DNA from: Membranipora membranacea
Lineage: Eukaryota; Bryozoa; Gymnolaemata; Cheilostomatida; Membraniporidae
Length of the DNA: 64,000 nucleotides
Assembly (NCBI GenBank): GCA_914767715.1
Contig: OU612070.1
Span: 21,688,025-21,752,024 of the forward strand
Reading direction: 5' to 3'
Both the position numbers and the translations under genes were made by a program. Positions within the stretch are counted from its first letter, which is position 1. Every line of letters starts with the position of its first letter. The notes beneath the pieces were generated by a model. The model did not search any database. It was not told the origin of the DNA and saw only the letters and a program-made list of their open reading frames with translations. Positions 22,028 to 37,700 of the stretch are shown here, piece by piece.

Positions 22028-23929
22028 CAGGAATTTGCATGGCGTCAATTAGGCCTTGAATTGATTTGACTTGGAAAGAAATCGGACAGACTTTGGATTT
22101 CTAGATATATTAAATTTTGGTGCAATCAGTGACCCTCTTTCAAACTGACGCTGGCAGAGAATGACTAGCCTACGGTCAAAGCGATTTTAACATGATAGAG
22201 CGCGAGTTGCCCATCCATATGAGGTATGATAAAAGCAAATTGGAGAATGAAAAAAGCGAATAAAACATTTTTATCCGAGCCAAAAAAATTCCAACGTGCG
22301 CCATTGTTTATTTTATTAAAATTAAATTTTAGATTAGTTTCCCTTCGAATAATGTCAGGATGCTAATAATCTGGAAGTTGGTGCAAGCAGTGACCTTCCT
22401 TCAAACTGACGCTGGCAGAGAATGACTAGCCTATGGTCAAAGCGAGTTTAACATATGATAGAGCGCGAGTTGCCCTTCCATATAAAGTATGATAAAAGCG
22501 AATTGAAGAATGAAAAAAGCGAATAAAACAATTTTATCCGAGCAGAAAAGATTCCAACGTGAGCCATTATTTATTTTATAAAAATTAAAATTTCGATTAA
22601 TTTCCCTTCAAATAATGTCGGGATGTTGATATCCTGGAATTTGCATGGCGTCGATTGGGCCTTGAATTGATTTGACTTTGAAAGAAATCGGACTGACTTT
22701 GGTTTTCTAGATATATTAAATTTTGTTGCAAAGAGTGACCCTCCTTAAAACTGACGCTGGCAGAGAATGAGTAGCCCCAAATCAAAGCGATTTTAACATA
22801 TGATGGAGCGCGAGTTGCCCTTCCAGATGAGGTACGATAAAAGCGAATTGAAGAATGAAAAAAGCGAATAAAAATTTTTTATCTGAGCCAAAAAAATTCT
22901 AGCGTGCGCCATTTTTTAATGTATTAAAATTAAAATTTCGATTAGGTTCCCTTCAAATAATGTCAGGATGCTAATATTCTGGAATTTGCATGGCGTCAAT
23001 AGGGCCTTGACTTGATTTAACTTTAAAAGAAATCGGACAACCCTTTGATTTCTAGATATAGTAAATTTTGGTGCAAACAGTGACCCTCCTTGAAACTGAT
23101 GCTGGCAGAGATTGATCAGTCCAAAATCAAAGCGATTTTAACATAATATAGAGTGCGAGTTGCCCTTCCATATGACTAATGATAAAAGTGAATTGAGGAA
23201 TGAAAAAAAGGGAATAAAACATTTTTATCCGAGCCGCAAAAATTCCGACGTACGCAATTATTTATTTTATTATAATTAAGATTTTGATTAGATTTCCCTT
23301 CAAATAATGTCAGGATGCGAATATTCTGGAATTTGCATGGCGTCAATTAGGCCTTGAATTGATTTGACTTTGAAAGATATCGGACAGACTTTGGATTTCT
23401 AGATATATTAACTTTGGTGCAAACGTTGACCCTCCTTAAAACTGACGCTGGCAGAGAATGATTAGCCCCAAATCAAAGCGATTTAAACAAATGATAGAGC
23501 GCGAGTTGCCCTTCCATATGAGGTATGATAAAAAGGAATTCAGGAATGAGGAAAGCAAATAAAACATTATTATCCGAGCCGAAAAAATTCCAACGTGCGC
23601 CGCTGTTGGTTTTATTAAAATTTCGATTAGGTTCCTTCAAAAGATGTCGGGATGCTAATATTTTGGAATTTGCATGGCGTCAATTTGCCCTTGAATTGAT
23701 TTGACTTTGAAAGATATCGGACAGACTTTGGATTTCTATATATATTAAACTTTGGTGCGAAGAGTGACCCTCCTTAAAACTGACGCTGGCAGAGAATGAT
23801 TATCCCCAAATCAAAGCGAATTAAACAAATGATAGAGCGCGAGTTGCCCATCCATATAAGGTATGATACAAGCGAATTAAAGAATGAAAAAAGCGAATAA
23901 AACATTTTTATCCGAGCCGAAAAAAATCC

Positions 23930-26110
23930 AACGTGCGCCACTGTTGGTTTTAATAAAATTAAAACTTTGATTAGGTTCCCTTCTGATAAACTCAGGATGC
24001 CAATATTCTGGAATTTTCATGGCGTCAATTGGGCATGTAATTGATTTGACTTTGAAAGAAATCGGACAGAATTTGGATTTCTAGATATAACGAATTTTGG
24101 TGCAAGAAGTGACCCCCCTTAGAACTGACGCTGGAAGAGAATGACTAGCCTCAAATCAAAGTGACTTCAACATATGATAGAACGCGAGTTGCCCTTCCAT
24201 ATGAGGAATGATAAAAGCGAATTGAAGTATGAAAAAAGCGAATAAAACATTTTTATCCGAGCCGAAAAAATTCCAACGTGCGCCATTGTTTATTTTTTAA
24301 AAATTAAAATTTCGATTTATTTCCATACAAATAATGACAGGATGCTAATATTTTGGAATTTGCATGGTGTCAATTAGGCCTTGAATTGATTTGACTTTGA
24401 GAGAAATCGGACAGACTTTGGATTTCTAGATATATTAAAATTTGGTGCAAACAGTGACCCTCCTTAAAACTGACGCTGGCAGAGAATGATTAGCCCCAAA
24501 TCAAAGCGATTTAAACAAATGATAGAGCGCGAGTTGCCCTTCCATATGAGGTATGGTAAAAGCGAATTGAGGAATGAAAAAAGCGAATAAAACATTTTTA
24601 TCCGAGCCGAAAAAAATCCAACGTGCGCCACTGTTGGTTTTAATAAAATTAAAACTTTGATTAGGTTCCCTTCTGATAAACTCAGGATGCCAATATTCTG
24701 GAATTTTCATGGCGTCAATTGGGCATGTAATTGATTTGACTTTGAAAGAAATCGGACAGAATTTGGATTTCTAGATATAACGAATTTTGGTGCAAGAAGT
24801 GACCCCCCTTAGAACTGACGCTGGAAGAGAATGACTAGCCCCAAATCAAAGTGACTTCAACATATGATAGAACGCGAGTTGCCCTTCCATATGAGGAATG
24901 ATAAAAGCGAATTGAAGTATGAAAAAAGCGAATAAAACATTTTTATCCGAGCCGAAAAAATTCCAACGTGCGCCATTGTTTATTTTTTAAAAATTAAAAT
25001 TTCGATTTATTTCCATACAAATAATGACAGGATGCTAATATTTTGGAATTTGCATGGTGTCAATTAGGCCTTGAATTGATTTGACTTTGAGAGAAATCGG
25101 ACAGACTTTGGATTTCTAGATATATTAAAATTTGGTGCAAACAGTGACCCTCCTTAAAACTGACGCTGGCAGAGAATGATTAGCCCCAAATCAAAGCGAT
25201 TTAAACAAATGATAGAGCGCGAGTTGCCCTTCCATATGAGGTATGGTAAAAGCGAATTGAGGAATGAAAAAAGCGAATAAAACATTTTTATCCGAGCCGA
25301 AAAAAATCCAACGTGCGCCATTGTTGGTTTTATTAAAAATTCGATTTATTTCCATTCAAATAAGTTCAGGATGCTAATATTCTGGAATTTGCATGGCTTC
25401 AATTTGCCCTTGAATTGATTTGACTTTGAAATAAATCGGACAGACTTTGGATTTCTAGATATATTCTGATAAACTCAGGATGCCAATATTCTGGAATTTT
25501 CATGGCGTCAATTGGGCATGTAATTGATTTGACTTTGAAAGAAATCGGACAGAATTTGGATTTCTAGATATAACGAATTTTGGTGCAAGAAGTGACCCCC
25601 CTTAGAACTGACGCTGGAAGAGAATGACTAGCCCCAAATCAAAGTGACTTCAACATATGATAGAACGCGAGTTGCCCTTCCATATGAGGAATGATAAAAG
25701 CGAATTGAAGTATGAAAAAAGCGAATAAAACATTTTTATCCGAGCCGAAAAAATTCCAACGTGCGCCATTGTTTATTTTTTAAAAATTAAAATTTCGATT
25801 TATTTCCATACAAATAATGACAGGATGCTAATATTTTGGAATTTGCATGGTGTCAATTAGGCCTTGAATTGATTTGACTTTGAGAGAAATCGGACAGACT
25901 TTGGATTTCTAGATATATTAAAATTTGGTGCAAACAGTGACCCTCCTTAAAACTGACGCTGGCAGAGAATGATTAGCCCCAAATCAAAGCGATTTAAACA
26001 AATGATAGAGCGCGAGTTGCCCTTCCATATGAGGTATGGTAAAAGCGAATTGAGGAATGAAAAAAGCGAATAAAACATTTTTATCCGAGCCGAAAAAAAT
26101 CCAACGTGCG
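23930..26110. repeat. Dimeric (690-bp) sub-array with a truncated unit
   Basis: A two-monomer block marked by cttctgataaactcagg starts near 23982, 24672 and 25462. The first two are 690 bp apart and nearly identical. The third is joined out of register: at about 25461 the tract gatatatt runs straight into ctgataaactcagg, leaving a ~103-bp partial monomer (marker spacing 448 bp, 25160 to 25608). Confidence 0.85.
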
Positions 26111-29100
26111 CCATTGTTGGTTTTATTAAAAATTCGATTTATTTCCATTCAAATAAGTTCAGGATGCTAATATTCTGGAATTTGCATGGCTTCAATTTGC
26201 CCTTGAATTGATTTGACTTTGAAATAAATCGGACAGACTTTGGATTTCTAGATATATTAACTTTGGTGCAAACAATGACCCTCCTTAAAACTGACGCTGG
26301 CAGAGAATGATTAGCCCCAAATCAAAGCGATTTAAACAAATGATAGAGCGCGAGTTGCCCTTCCATATGAGGTATGATAAAAAGGAATTCAGGAATGAGG
26401 AAAGCAAATAAAACATTATTATCCGAGCCGAAAAAATTCCAACGTGCGCCACTGTTGGTTTTATTAAAATTTCGATTAGGTTCCTTCAAAAGATGTCGGG
26501 ATGCTAATATTTTGGAATTTGCATGGCGTCAATTTGCCCTTGAATTGATTTGACTTTGAAAGATATCGGACAGACTTTGGATTTCTATATATATTAAACT
26601 TTAGTGCGAAGAGTGACCCTCCTTAAAACTGACGCTGGCAGAGAATGATTAGCCCCAAATCAAAGCGATTTAAACATATGATAGAGCGCGAGTAGCCCTT
26701 CCACATGAGGTATGATAAAAGCGAATTGAGGAATGAAAAAAGCGAATAAAACATTTTTATCCGAGCCAAAAAAAATCCAACGTGCGCCACTGTTGGTTTT
26801 ATTAAAATTTCGATTAGGTTCCCTCAAATGATGTCGGGATGCTAATATTCTGGAATTTGTATGGCGTCAATTTGCCCTTGAATTGATTTGACTTTGAAAG
26901 AAATCGGACAGACTTTGGATTTCTAGATATATTAAAATTTGGTGCAAACAGTGACCCTCCTTAAAACCGACGCTGGCAGAGAATGATTAGCCCCAAATCA
27001 AAGCGAATTAAACAAATGATAGAGCGCGAGTTGCCCATCCATATAAGGTATGATACAAGCGAATTAAAGAATGAAAAAAGCGAATAAAACATTTTTATCC
27101 GAGCCGAAAAAAATCCAACGTGCGCCACTGTTGGTTTTATTAAAATTAAAACTTCGATTAGGTTCCCTTCTGATAAAATCAGGATGCCAATATTCTGGAA
27201 TTTGCATGGCGTCAATTGGGCATGAAATTGATTTGACTTTGAAAGAAATCGGACAGAATTTGGATTTCTAGATATAACGAATTTTGGTGCAAGAAGTGAC
27301 CCCCCTTAGAACTGACGCTGGAAGAGAATGACTAGCCCAAAATCAAAGTGACTTCAACATATGATAGAACGCGAGTTGCCCTTCCATATGAGGAATGATA
27401 AAAGCGAATTGAAGTATGAAAAAAGCGAATGAAACATTTTTATTCGAGCCAAAAAAATTCCAACGTGCGCCACTGTTGGTTTTATCAAAATTTCGATTAG
27501 GTTCCCTCAAATGATGTTGGGATGCTAATATTCTGGAATTTGCATGGTGTCAATTAGGCCTTGAATTGATTTGACTTTGAAAGAAATCGGACAGACTTTG
27601 GATTTCAAGATATATTGAACTTTGGTGCAAACAGTGACCCTCCTTAAAACTAACGCTGGCAGAGAATGATTAGCCCCAAATCAAAGCGATTTAAACATAT
27701 GATAGAGCGCGAGTTGCCCTTCCATATGAATTATGGTAAATGCGAATTGAAGAATGAAAAAAGCGAATAAAACATTTTTATCCGAGCCTTAAAAATTCCA
27801 ACGTGCGCCACTGTTGGTTTTATTAAAATTTTGATTTATTTGCATTCAAATAATGTCAGGATGCTAATATTCTGGAATTTGCATGGCGTCAATTTGTCCT
27901 AGAATTGATTTGCCTTTGAAAAAAATCGAACAGACTTTGGATTTCTAGATATATTAAATTTTGGTGCAAACAGTTACCCTTCTTAAAACTGACGCTGGCA
28001 GAAAATGACTAGGCCCAAATCAAAGCGCTTTTAACATATGATAGAGCGCGAGATGCCCTTCCATATGAAATATGATAAAAGCGAATTGAAGAATGAAAAA
28101 AGCGAGTAAAACATTTCTTTCCGAGCCGAAAAAGTTCCAACGTGCGCCAATGTTGGTTATATCAAAATTTCGATTAGGTTCCCTCAAATGATGTCGGGAT
28201 GCTAATATTCTGGAATTTGGATGGCGTCAATTTGCCCTTGAATTGATCTGACTTTGAAAGAAATCGGACAGACTTTGGATTTCTAGATATATTCAACTTT
28301 TGCGCAAACAGTGACCCTCCTTAAAACTAACGCTGGCAGAGAATGATTAGCCCCAAATCAAAGCGATATGAACATATGATAGAGCGCGAGTTGGCCTTCC
28401 ATATGAGGTATGATAAAAGCGAATTCAGGAATGAGGAAAGCGAACAAAACATTTTTATCCGAGCTGGAAAAAATCCAACGTGCGCCATTGTTTATTTCAT
28501 TAAAATTAAAATTTCGATTTTTTTCCATTCAAATAATGTCAGGATGCTAATATTCTGGAATTTGCATGGCGTCAATTTGCCCTAGAATCGATTTGATTTT
28601 GAAATAATCGGACAGACTTTGCATTTCTAGATATATTAAACTTTGGTGCAAACAATGACCCTCCTTAAAACTGACGCTGGCAGAGAATGATTAGCCCCTG
28701 TTCAAAGCGATTTAAACATATGATAGAGCGCGAGTTGCCCTTCCATATGAGGTATGATAAAGGCGAATTCAGGAATGAGGAAAGCAAATAAAATATTTTT
28801 ATCCGAGCCGAAAAAATCCAATGCGCGCCATTGTATATTTTATTAAAACTAAAATTTCGATTTATTTCCATTCAAATAATGTCAGGATGCTAATATTTTG
28901 GAATTTGTATGGCGTCAATTTGCCCTTGAATTGATTTGACTTTGAAAGAAATCGGACAGACTTTGGATTTCTAGATATATTAAACTTTGGTGCAAACAGC
29001 GACCCTCCTTAAAACTGACGCTGGCAGAGAACGATTAGCCCCAGATCAAAGCGATTTTGCGATATGATGGAGCATGAGTTGCCCTTCCATATAAGGTATG

Positions 29101-31729
29101 ATAAAAGCGAATTAAAGTATGAAAAAGTCGAATATAACATTTTCATCCGAGCCGAAAAAATTCCAACGTGCGCCACTGTTGATTTTATTAAAATTTCGAT
29201 TAGGTTCCATCAAATGATGTCGGGAGGCTAATATTCTGAAATTTGCATGGCGTCAATTTGCCCTTGAATTGATTTGACTTTGAAAGAAATCAGACAGACT
29301 TTGGATTTCTAGATATATTAAACTTTGGTGCAAACAGTGACCCTCCTTAAAACTGACGATGGCAGAGAATGATTAGCCCCAAATCAAAGCGAGTTAAACA
29401 TATGATAGAGCGCGAGTTACCCTTCCATATGAGGAATGAAAAAAGCGAATTGAAGTTTGAAAAAAGCGAATGAAACACCTTTATCCGAGCCGAAAAGGTT
29501 TTCAGCGTGCCCCATTGTTTACTTTTATTAAAATTAAAACTTCGATTTATTTCCATTCAAATAATGTCAGGACGCTAATATTCTGGAATTTGCATGGCGT
29601 CAATTTGCCCTAGAATTGATTTGACTTTGAAAAAATTCGGACAGACTTTTGATTTATAGATATATTAAACTTTGGTGGAAACAGTGACCCTCCTTAAAAC
29701 TGTCGCTTGCAGAGAATGATTAGCCCCAAATCAAAGCGATTTAAACATTTGATAGAGCGCGAGTTGCCCTTCCATATGAGGTATGATAAATGCGAGTTCA
29801 GGAATGAGGAAAGCATTTAAAATATTTTTATCCGAGCCGAAAAAATTCCAACGTGCGCCATTGTTTTTTTTTTTTATTAAAATTCAAATTTCTATTTATT
29901 TCCATTCAAATAATGTCAAGATGCTAATATTCTGGAATTTGCATGGCGTCGATTTGCCCTAGAATTGATTTGACTTTGAAAGAAATCGGACAGACTTTGG
30001 ATTTCTAGATATATTAACTTTGGTGCAAACAATGTCCCTCCTTAAAACTGACGCTGGCAGAGAATGATTAGCCCCAACTCAAAGCGATTTAAACATATGA
30101 CAGAGCGCGAGTTGCCCTTCCATATGGGGTATGATAAAAGCGAATTCAGGAGTGAGGAAAGCAAATAAAACATTTATATCCGAACCGAAAAAAAATCCAA
30201 CGTGCGCCTTTGATTATTTTATTAAAATTAAAATTTCGATTTCTTCCCATTCAAAGAATGTCAGGATGCTAATATTCTGGAATTTGCATGGCGTCAATTG
30301 GGCCTTTAATTGATTTGACTTTGAGAGAAATCGGACAGACTTTGGATTTCTAGATATATTAAACTTAGGTGCAAACAGTGACCCTCCTTAAAACTGAGGC
30401 TGGCAGAGAATGATTAGCCCCAAATCAAAGCGATTTAAACATATGATAGAGCGCGAGTTGCCCGTCCATATGAATTATGATAAATGCGAATTGAAGAATG
30501 AAAAAAGCGAATAAAACAATTTTATCCGAGCCTTAAAAATTCCAACGTGCGCCACTGTTGGTTTTATTAAAATTTTGATTTATTTGCATTCAAATAATGT
30601 CAGGATGCTAATATTCTGGAATTTGCATGGCGTCAATTTGTCCTAGAATTGATTTGCCTTTGAAAAAAATCGAACAGACTTTGGATTTCCAGATATATTA
30701 AATTTTGGTGCAAACAGTTACCCTTCTTAAAACTGACGCTGGCAGAAAATGACTAGGCCCAAATCAAAGCGCTTTTAACATATGATAGAGCGCGAGATGC
30801 CCTTCCATATGAAATATGATAAAAGTGAATTGAAGAATGAAAAAAGCGAATAAAACATTTTTATCCGAGCCGAAAAAGTTCCAACGTGCGCCACTGTTGT
30901 TTATATCAAAATTTCGATTAGGTTCCCTCAAATGATGTCGGGATGCTAATATTCTGGAATTTGCATGGCGTCAATTTGCCCTTGAATTGATCTGACTTTG
31001 AAAGAAATCGGACAGACTTTGGATTTCTAGATATATTAAACTTTTGTGCAAACAGTGACCCTCCTTAAAACTAACGCTGGCAGAGAATGATTAGCCCCAA
31101 ATCAAAGCGATATGAACATATGATAGAGCGCGAGTTGCCCTTCCATATGAGGTATGATGAAAGCGAATTCAAGAATGAGGAAAGCGAATAAAACATTTTT
31201 ATCCGAGCTGGAAAAAGTCCAACGTGCGCCATTGTTTATTTCATTAAAATTAAAATTTCGATTTATTTCCATTCAAAGAATGTCAGGATGCTAATACTCT
31301 GGAATTTGCATGGCGTCAATTGGGCCTTAAATTGATTAGACTTTCAAAGAAATCGGACAGACTTTGGATTTCTAGATATATTAAACTTTGGTGCAAACAG
31401 TGACCCTCCATAAAACTGACGCTGGCAGAGAATGATTAGCCCCAAATCAAAGCGATTTAAACATATGATAGAGCACGAGTTGCCCTTCCATATGAATTAT
31501 GATAAAAGCGAATTGAAGAATGAAAAAAGCGAATGAAACATTTTTATCCGAGCCGAAAAAATTCCAACCTGCGTCACTGTTGGTTTTATTAAAATTTTGA
31601 TTTATTTGCATTCAAATAATATCAGGATGCTAATATTCTGGAATTTGCATGGCGTCAATTTGCCCTAGAATTAATTTGCCTTTGAAAAAAATTGGACAGA
31701 CTTTGGATTTCTAGATATATTAAATTATG

Positions 31730-34700
31730 GTGCAAACAGTTACCCTTCTTACAACTGACGCTGGCAGAAAACGACTAGCCCCATATCAAAGCGATTATAA
31801 CATATGATAGAGCGCGAGTTGCCCTTCCATATGAATTATGATAAATGCGAATTGAAGAAAGAAAAAAGCGAATAAAACATTTATATCCGAGCCGAAAAAA
31901 TTCCAACGTGCACCACTGTTGGTTTTATCAAAATTTTGATTAGGTTCCCTCAAATGATGTCGGGATGCTAATATTCTGGAATTTGCATGGCGTCAATTTG
32001 CCCTTGAATTGATTTGACTTTGAAAGACATCGGACAGGCTTAGGATTTCTAGATATATTAAACTTTAGTGCAAACAATGACCCTCCTTAAAACTGACGCT
32101 GGCAGAGAATGATTAGCCCCAAGTCAAAGCGATTTAAACATATGATAGAGCGCGAGTATCCCTTCCATATGAGGTATGATAAAAGCGAATTCAGGAATGA
32201 GGAAAGCGAATAAAACATTTTTTCCGAGCCGAAAAAAATCCAACGTGCGCCATTGGTAATTTTATTAAAATTAAAATTTCGATTTATTTCCATTCAAAAA
32301 ATGTCAGGATACTAATATTCTGGAATTTGCATGGCGTCAATTTACCCTAGAATTGATTTGACTTTGAAAAAATTCGGACAGACTTTGGATTTATAGATAT
32401 ATTAAACTTTGGTGGAAACATTGACCCTCCTTAAAACTGTCGCTTGCAGAGAATGATTAGCCCCAAATCGAAGCGATTTTAACATATGATAGAGCGCGAG
32501 TTGCCCTTCCATATGAAATATGATAAAAGTGAATTGAAGAATGAAAAAAGCGAATAAAACACTTTTATCCGAGCCGAAAAAATTCCAACGTGCGCCACTG
32601 TTGGTTTTATTAAAATTTCGATTAGGTTCCCTCAAATGATGTCGGGATGCTAATATTCTGGAATTTGTATGGCGTCAATTTGCCCTTGAATTGATTTGAC
32701 TTTGAAAGAAATCGGACAGACTTTGGATTTCTAGATATATTAAACATTGGTGCAAACAGTGACCGTCCTTAAAACTGACGCTGGCAGAGAATGATTAGCC
32801 CCAAATCAAAGCGATTTAAACATATGATAGAGCGCGAGTTGCCCTTCCTTATGAAATATGATAAAAGCGAATTGAAGAATGAAAAAAGCGAATAATGCAA
32901 TTTTATCCGAGACGAAAAAATTCCAACGTGCGCCACTGTTGGTTTTATCAAAATTTCGATTAGGTTCCCTCAAATGATGTCGGGATGCTAATATTCTGGA
33001 ATTTGCATGGCGTCAATTGGGCCTTGAATTGATTTGACTTTAAAAGAAATCGGACAGACTTTGGATTTTTAGATATATTAAACTTTGGTGCAAACAGTGA
33101 CCCTCCTTAAAACTGACGCTGGCAGAGAATGATTAGCCCCAAATCAAAGCGATTTAAACATATGATAGAGCGCGAGTGGCCCTTCCATATGAATTATGAT
33201 AAAAGCGAATTGAAGAATGAAAAAAATTGAATAAAATATTTTTATCCGAGCCGAAAAAATTCCAACGTGCGTCACTGTTGGTTTTATTAAAATTTTGATT
33301 TATTTGCATTCAAATAATGTCAGGATGCTAATATTCTGGAATTTGCATGGCGTCAATTTGTCCTAGAGTTGATTTGCCTTTGAAAAAAATCGAACAGACT
33401 TTGGATTTCTAGATATATTAAATTTTGGTGCAAACAGTTACCCTTCTTAAAACTGACGCTGGCAGAAAATGACTAGGCCCAAATCAAAGCGCTTTTAACA
33501 TATGATAGAGCGCGAGATGCCCTTCCATATGAAATATGATAAAAGCGAATTGAAGAATGAAAAAAGCGAATAAAACATTTTTATCCGAGCCGAAAAAGTT
33601 CCAACGTGCGCCACTGTTGTTTATATCAAAATTTTGATTAGGTTCCCTCAAATGATATCAGGATGCTAATATTCTCGAATTTGCATGGCGTCAATTTGAC
33701 CTTGAATTGATCTGACTTTGAAAGAAATCGGACAGACTTTGGATTTCTAGATATATTAAACTTTTGTGCAAACAGTGACCCTCCTTAAAACTAACGCTGG
33801 CAGAGAATGATTAGCCCCAAATCAAAGCGATATGAACATATGATAGAGCGCGAGTTGCCCTTCCATATGAGGTATGATAAATGCGAATTCAAGAATGAGG
33901 AAAGCGAATAAAACATTTTTATCCGAGCTGGAAAAAATCCAACGTGCGCCATTGTTTATTTCATTAAAATTAAAATTTCGATTTATTTCCATTCAAATAA
34001 TGTCAGGATGCTAATATTCTGGAATTTGCATGGCGTCAATTGGGCCTTGAATTGATTTGACTTTAAAAGAAATCGGACAGACTTTGGATTTTTAGATATA
34101 TTAAACTTTGGTGCAAACAGTGACCCTCCTTAAAACTGACGCTGGCAGAGAATGATTAGCCCCAAACCAAAGCGATTTAAACATATGATAGAGCGCGAGT
34201 TGCCCTTCCATATGAATTATGATAAAAGCGAATTGAAGAATGAAACCATTGAATAAAACATTTTTATCCGAGCCGAAAAAATTCCAACGTGCGCCACTGT
34301 TGGTTTTATTAAAATTTCGATTAGGTTCCCTCAAATGATGTCGGGATGCTAATATTCTGGAATTTGTATGGCGTCAATTTGCCCTTGAATTGATTTGACT
34401 TTGAAAGAAATCGGACAGACTTTGGATTTTTAGATATATTAAACTTTGGTGCAAACAGTGACCGTCCTTAAAACTGACGCTGGCAGAGAATGATTAGCCC
34501 CAAATCAAAGCGATTTAAACATATGATAGAGCGCGAGTTGCCCTTCCTTATGAAATATGATAAAAGCGAATTGAAGAATGAAAAAAGCGAATAAAACAAT
34601 TTTATCCGAGCCGAAAAAATTCCAACGTGCGCCACTGTTGGTTTTATTAAAATTTCGATTAGGTCCCCTCAAATGATGTCGGGATGCTAATGTTCTGGAA

Positions 34701-37700
34701 TTTGCATTGCGTCAATTTGCCCTTGAATTGATTTGACTTTGAAAGAAATCGGACAGACTTTGCATTCCTAGATATATTAAATTTTGTTGCAAACAGTTAC
34801 CCTCCTTAAAACTAACGCTGGCAGAGAATGATTAGCCCCAAATCAAAGCGATATGAACATATGATAGAGCGCGAGTTGCCCTTCCATATGAGGTATGATA
34901 AAAGCGAATTCAGGAATGAGGAAAGCGAATAAAAAATTTTCATCCGAGCCGAAAAAACCCAACGTGCGCCATTTTTTATTTCATTAAAATTAAAATTTCG
35001 ATTTATTTCCATTCAAATAATGTCAGGATTCTAATATTCTGGAAATTGCATGGCGTCAATTTAACCCTAGAATTGATTTGACTTTGAAAAAAATCGGACA
35101 GACTTTGGATTTCTAGATATATTAAACTTTGGTGCAAACAGTGACCGTCCTTAAAACTGACGCTGGCAGAGAATGATTAGCCCCAAATCAAAGCGATTTA
35201 AACATATGATAGAGCGCGAGTTGCCCTTCCTTATGAAATATGATAAAAGCGAATTGAAGAATGAAAAAAGCGAATAAAACAATTTTATCCGAGCCGAAAA
35301 AATTCCAACGTGCGCCACTGTTGGTTTTATCAAAATTTCGATTAGGTTCCCTCAAATGATGTCGGGATGCTAATATTCTGGAATTTGCATGGCGTCAATT
35401 GGGCCTTGAATTGATTTGACTTTAAAAGAAATCGGACAGACTTTGGATTTTTAGATATATTAAACTTTGGTGCAAACAGTGACCCTCCTTAAAACTGACG
35501 CTGGCAGAGAATGATTAGCCCCAAATCAAAGCGATATAAACATATCATAGAGCGCGAGTTGCCCTTCCATATGAAATATGATAAAAGCGAATTGAAGAAT
35601 GAAAAAAGCGAATAAAACATTTCTATCCGAGCCGAAAAAATTCCAACGTGCGCCACTGTTGGTTTTATTAAAATTTCGATTAGGTCCCCTCAAATGATGT
35701 CGGGATGCTAATGTTCTGGAATTTGCATGGCGTCAATTTGCCCTTGAATTGATTTGACTTTGAAAGAAATCGGAGGGACTTTGCATTCCTAGATATATTA
35801 AATTTTGGTGCAAACAGTTACCCTCCTTAAAACTAACGCTGGCAGAGAATGATTAGCCCCAAATCAAAGCGATATGAACATATGATAGAGCGCGAGTTGC
35901 CCTTCCATATGAGGTATGATAAAAGCGAATTCAGGAATGAGGAAAGCGAATAAAACATTTTTATCCGAGCCGAAAAAACCCAACGTGCGCCATTTTTTAT
36001 TTCATTAAAATTAAAATTTCGATTTATTTCCATTCAAATAATGTCAGGATTCTAATATTCTGGAAATTGCATGGCGTCAATTTAACCCTAGAATTGATTT
36101 GACTTTGAAAAAAATCGGACAGACTTTGGATTTCTAGATATATTAAATTTTGGTGCAAACAGTTACCCTTCTTACAACTGACGCTGGCAGAAAACGACTA
36201 GCCCCATATCAAAGCGATTATAACATATGATAGAGCGCGAGTTGCCCTTCCATATGAATTATGATAAATGCGAATTGAAGAAAGAAAAAAGCGAATAAAA
36301 CATTTATATCCGAGCCGAAAAAATTCCAACGTGCACCACTGTTGGTTTTATCAAAATTTTGATTAGGTTCCCTCAAATGATGTCGGGATGCTAATATTCT
36401 GGAATTTGCATGGCGTCAATTTGCCCTTGAATTGATTTGACTTTGAAAGACATCGGACAGGCTTAGGATTTCTAGATATATTAAACTTTAGTGCAAACAA
36501 TGACCCTCCTTAAAACTGACGCTGGCAGAGAATGATTAGCCCCAAGTCAAAGCGATTTAAACATATGATAGAGCGCGAGTATCCCTTCCATATGAGGTAT
36601 GATAAAAGCGAATTCAGGAATGAGGAAAGCGAATAAAACATTTTTTCCGAGCCGAAAAAAATCCAACGTGCGCCATTGGTAATTTTATTAAAATTAAAAT
36701 TTCGATTTATTTCCATTCAAAAAATGTCAGGATACTAATATTCTGGAATTTGCATGGCGTCAATTTACCCTAGAATTGATTTGACTTTGAAAAAATTCGG
36801 ACAGACTTTGGATTTATAGATATATTAAACTTTGGTGGAAACATTGACCCTCCTTAAAACTGTCGCTTGCAGAGAATGATTAGCCCCAAATCGAAGCGAT
36901 TTTAACATATGATAGAGCGCGAGTTGCCCTTCCATATGAAATATGATAAAAGTGAATTGAAGAATGAAAAAAGCGAATAAAACACTTTTATCCGAGCCGA
37001 AAAAATTCCAACGTGCGCCACTGTTGGTTTTATTAAAATTTCGATTAGGTTCCCTCAAATGATGTCGGGATGCTAATATTCTGGAATTTGTATGGCGTCA
37101 ATTTGCCCTTGAATTGATTTGACTTTGAAAGAAATCGGACAGACTTTGGATTTCTAGATATATTAAACATTGGTGCAAACAGTGACCGTCCTTAAAACTG
37201 ACGCTGGCAGAGAATGATTAGCCCCAAATCAAAGCGATTTAAACATATGATAGAGCGCGAGTTGCCCTTCCTTATGAAATATGATAAAAGCGAATTGAAG
37301 AATGAAAAAAGCGAATAAAGCAATTTTATCCGAGACGAAAAAATTCCAACGTGCGCCACTGTTGGTTTTATCAAAATTTCGATTAGGTTCCCTCAAATGA
37401 TGTCGGGATGCTAATATTCTGGAATTTGCATGGCGTCAATTGGGCCTTGAATTGATTTGACTTTAAAAGAAATCGGACAGACTTTGGATTTTTAGATATA
37501 TTAAACTTTGGTGCAAACAGTGACCCTCCTTAAAACTGACGCTGGCAGAGAATGATTAGCCCCAAATCAAAGCGATTTAAACATATGATAGAGCGCGAGT
37601 GGCCCTTCCATATGAATTATGATAAAAGCGAATTGAAGAATGAAAAAAATTGAATAAAATATTTTTATCCGAGCCGAAAAAATTCCAACGTGCGTCACTG

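Noticed and set aside
22018-22045. Hammerhead-ribozyme-like ctgatgag at the array edge
   Set aside because: The required GAAA core and flanking stems are not present, and other monomers lack it.
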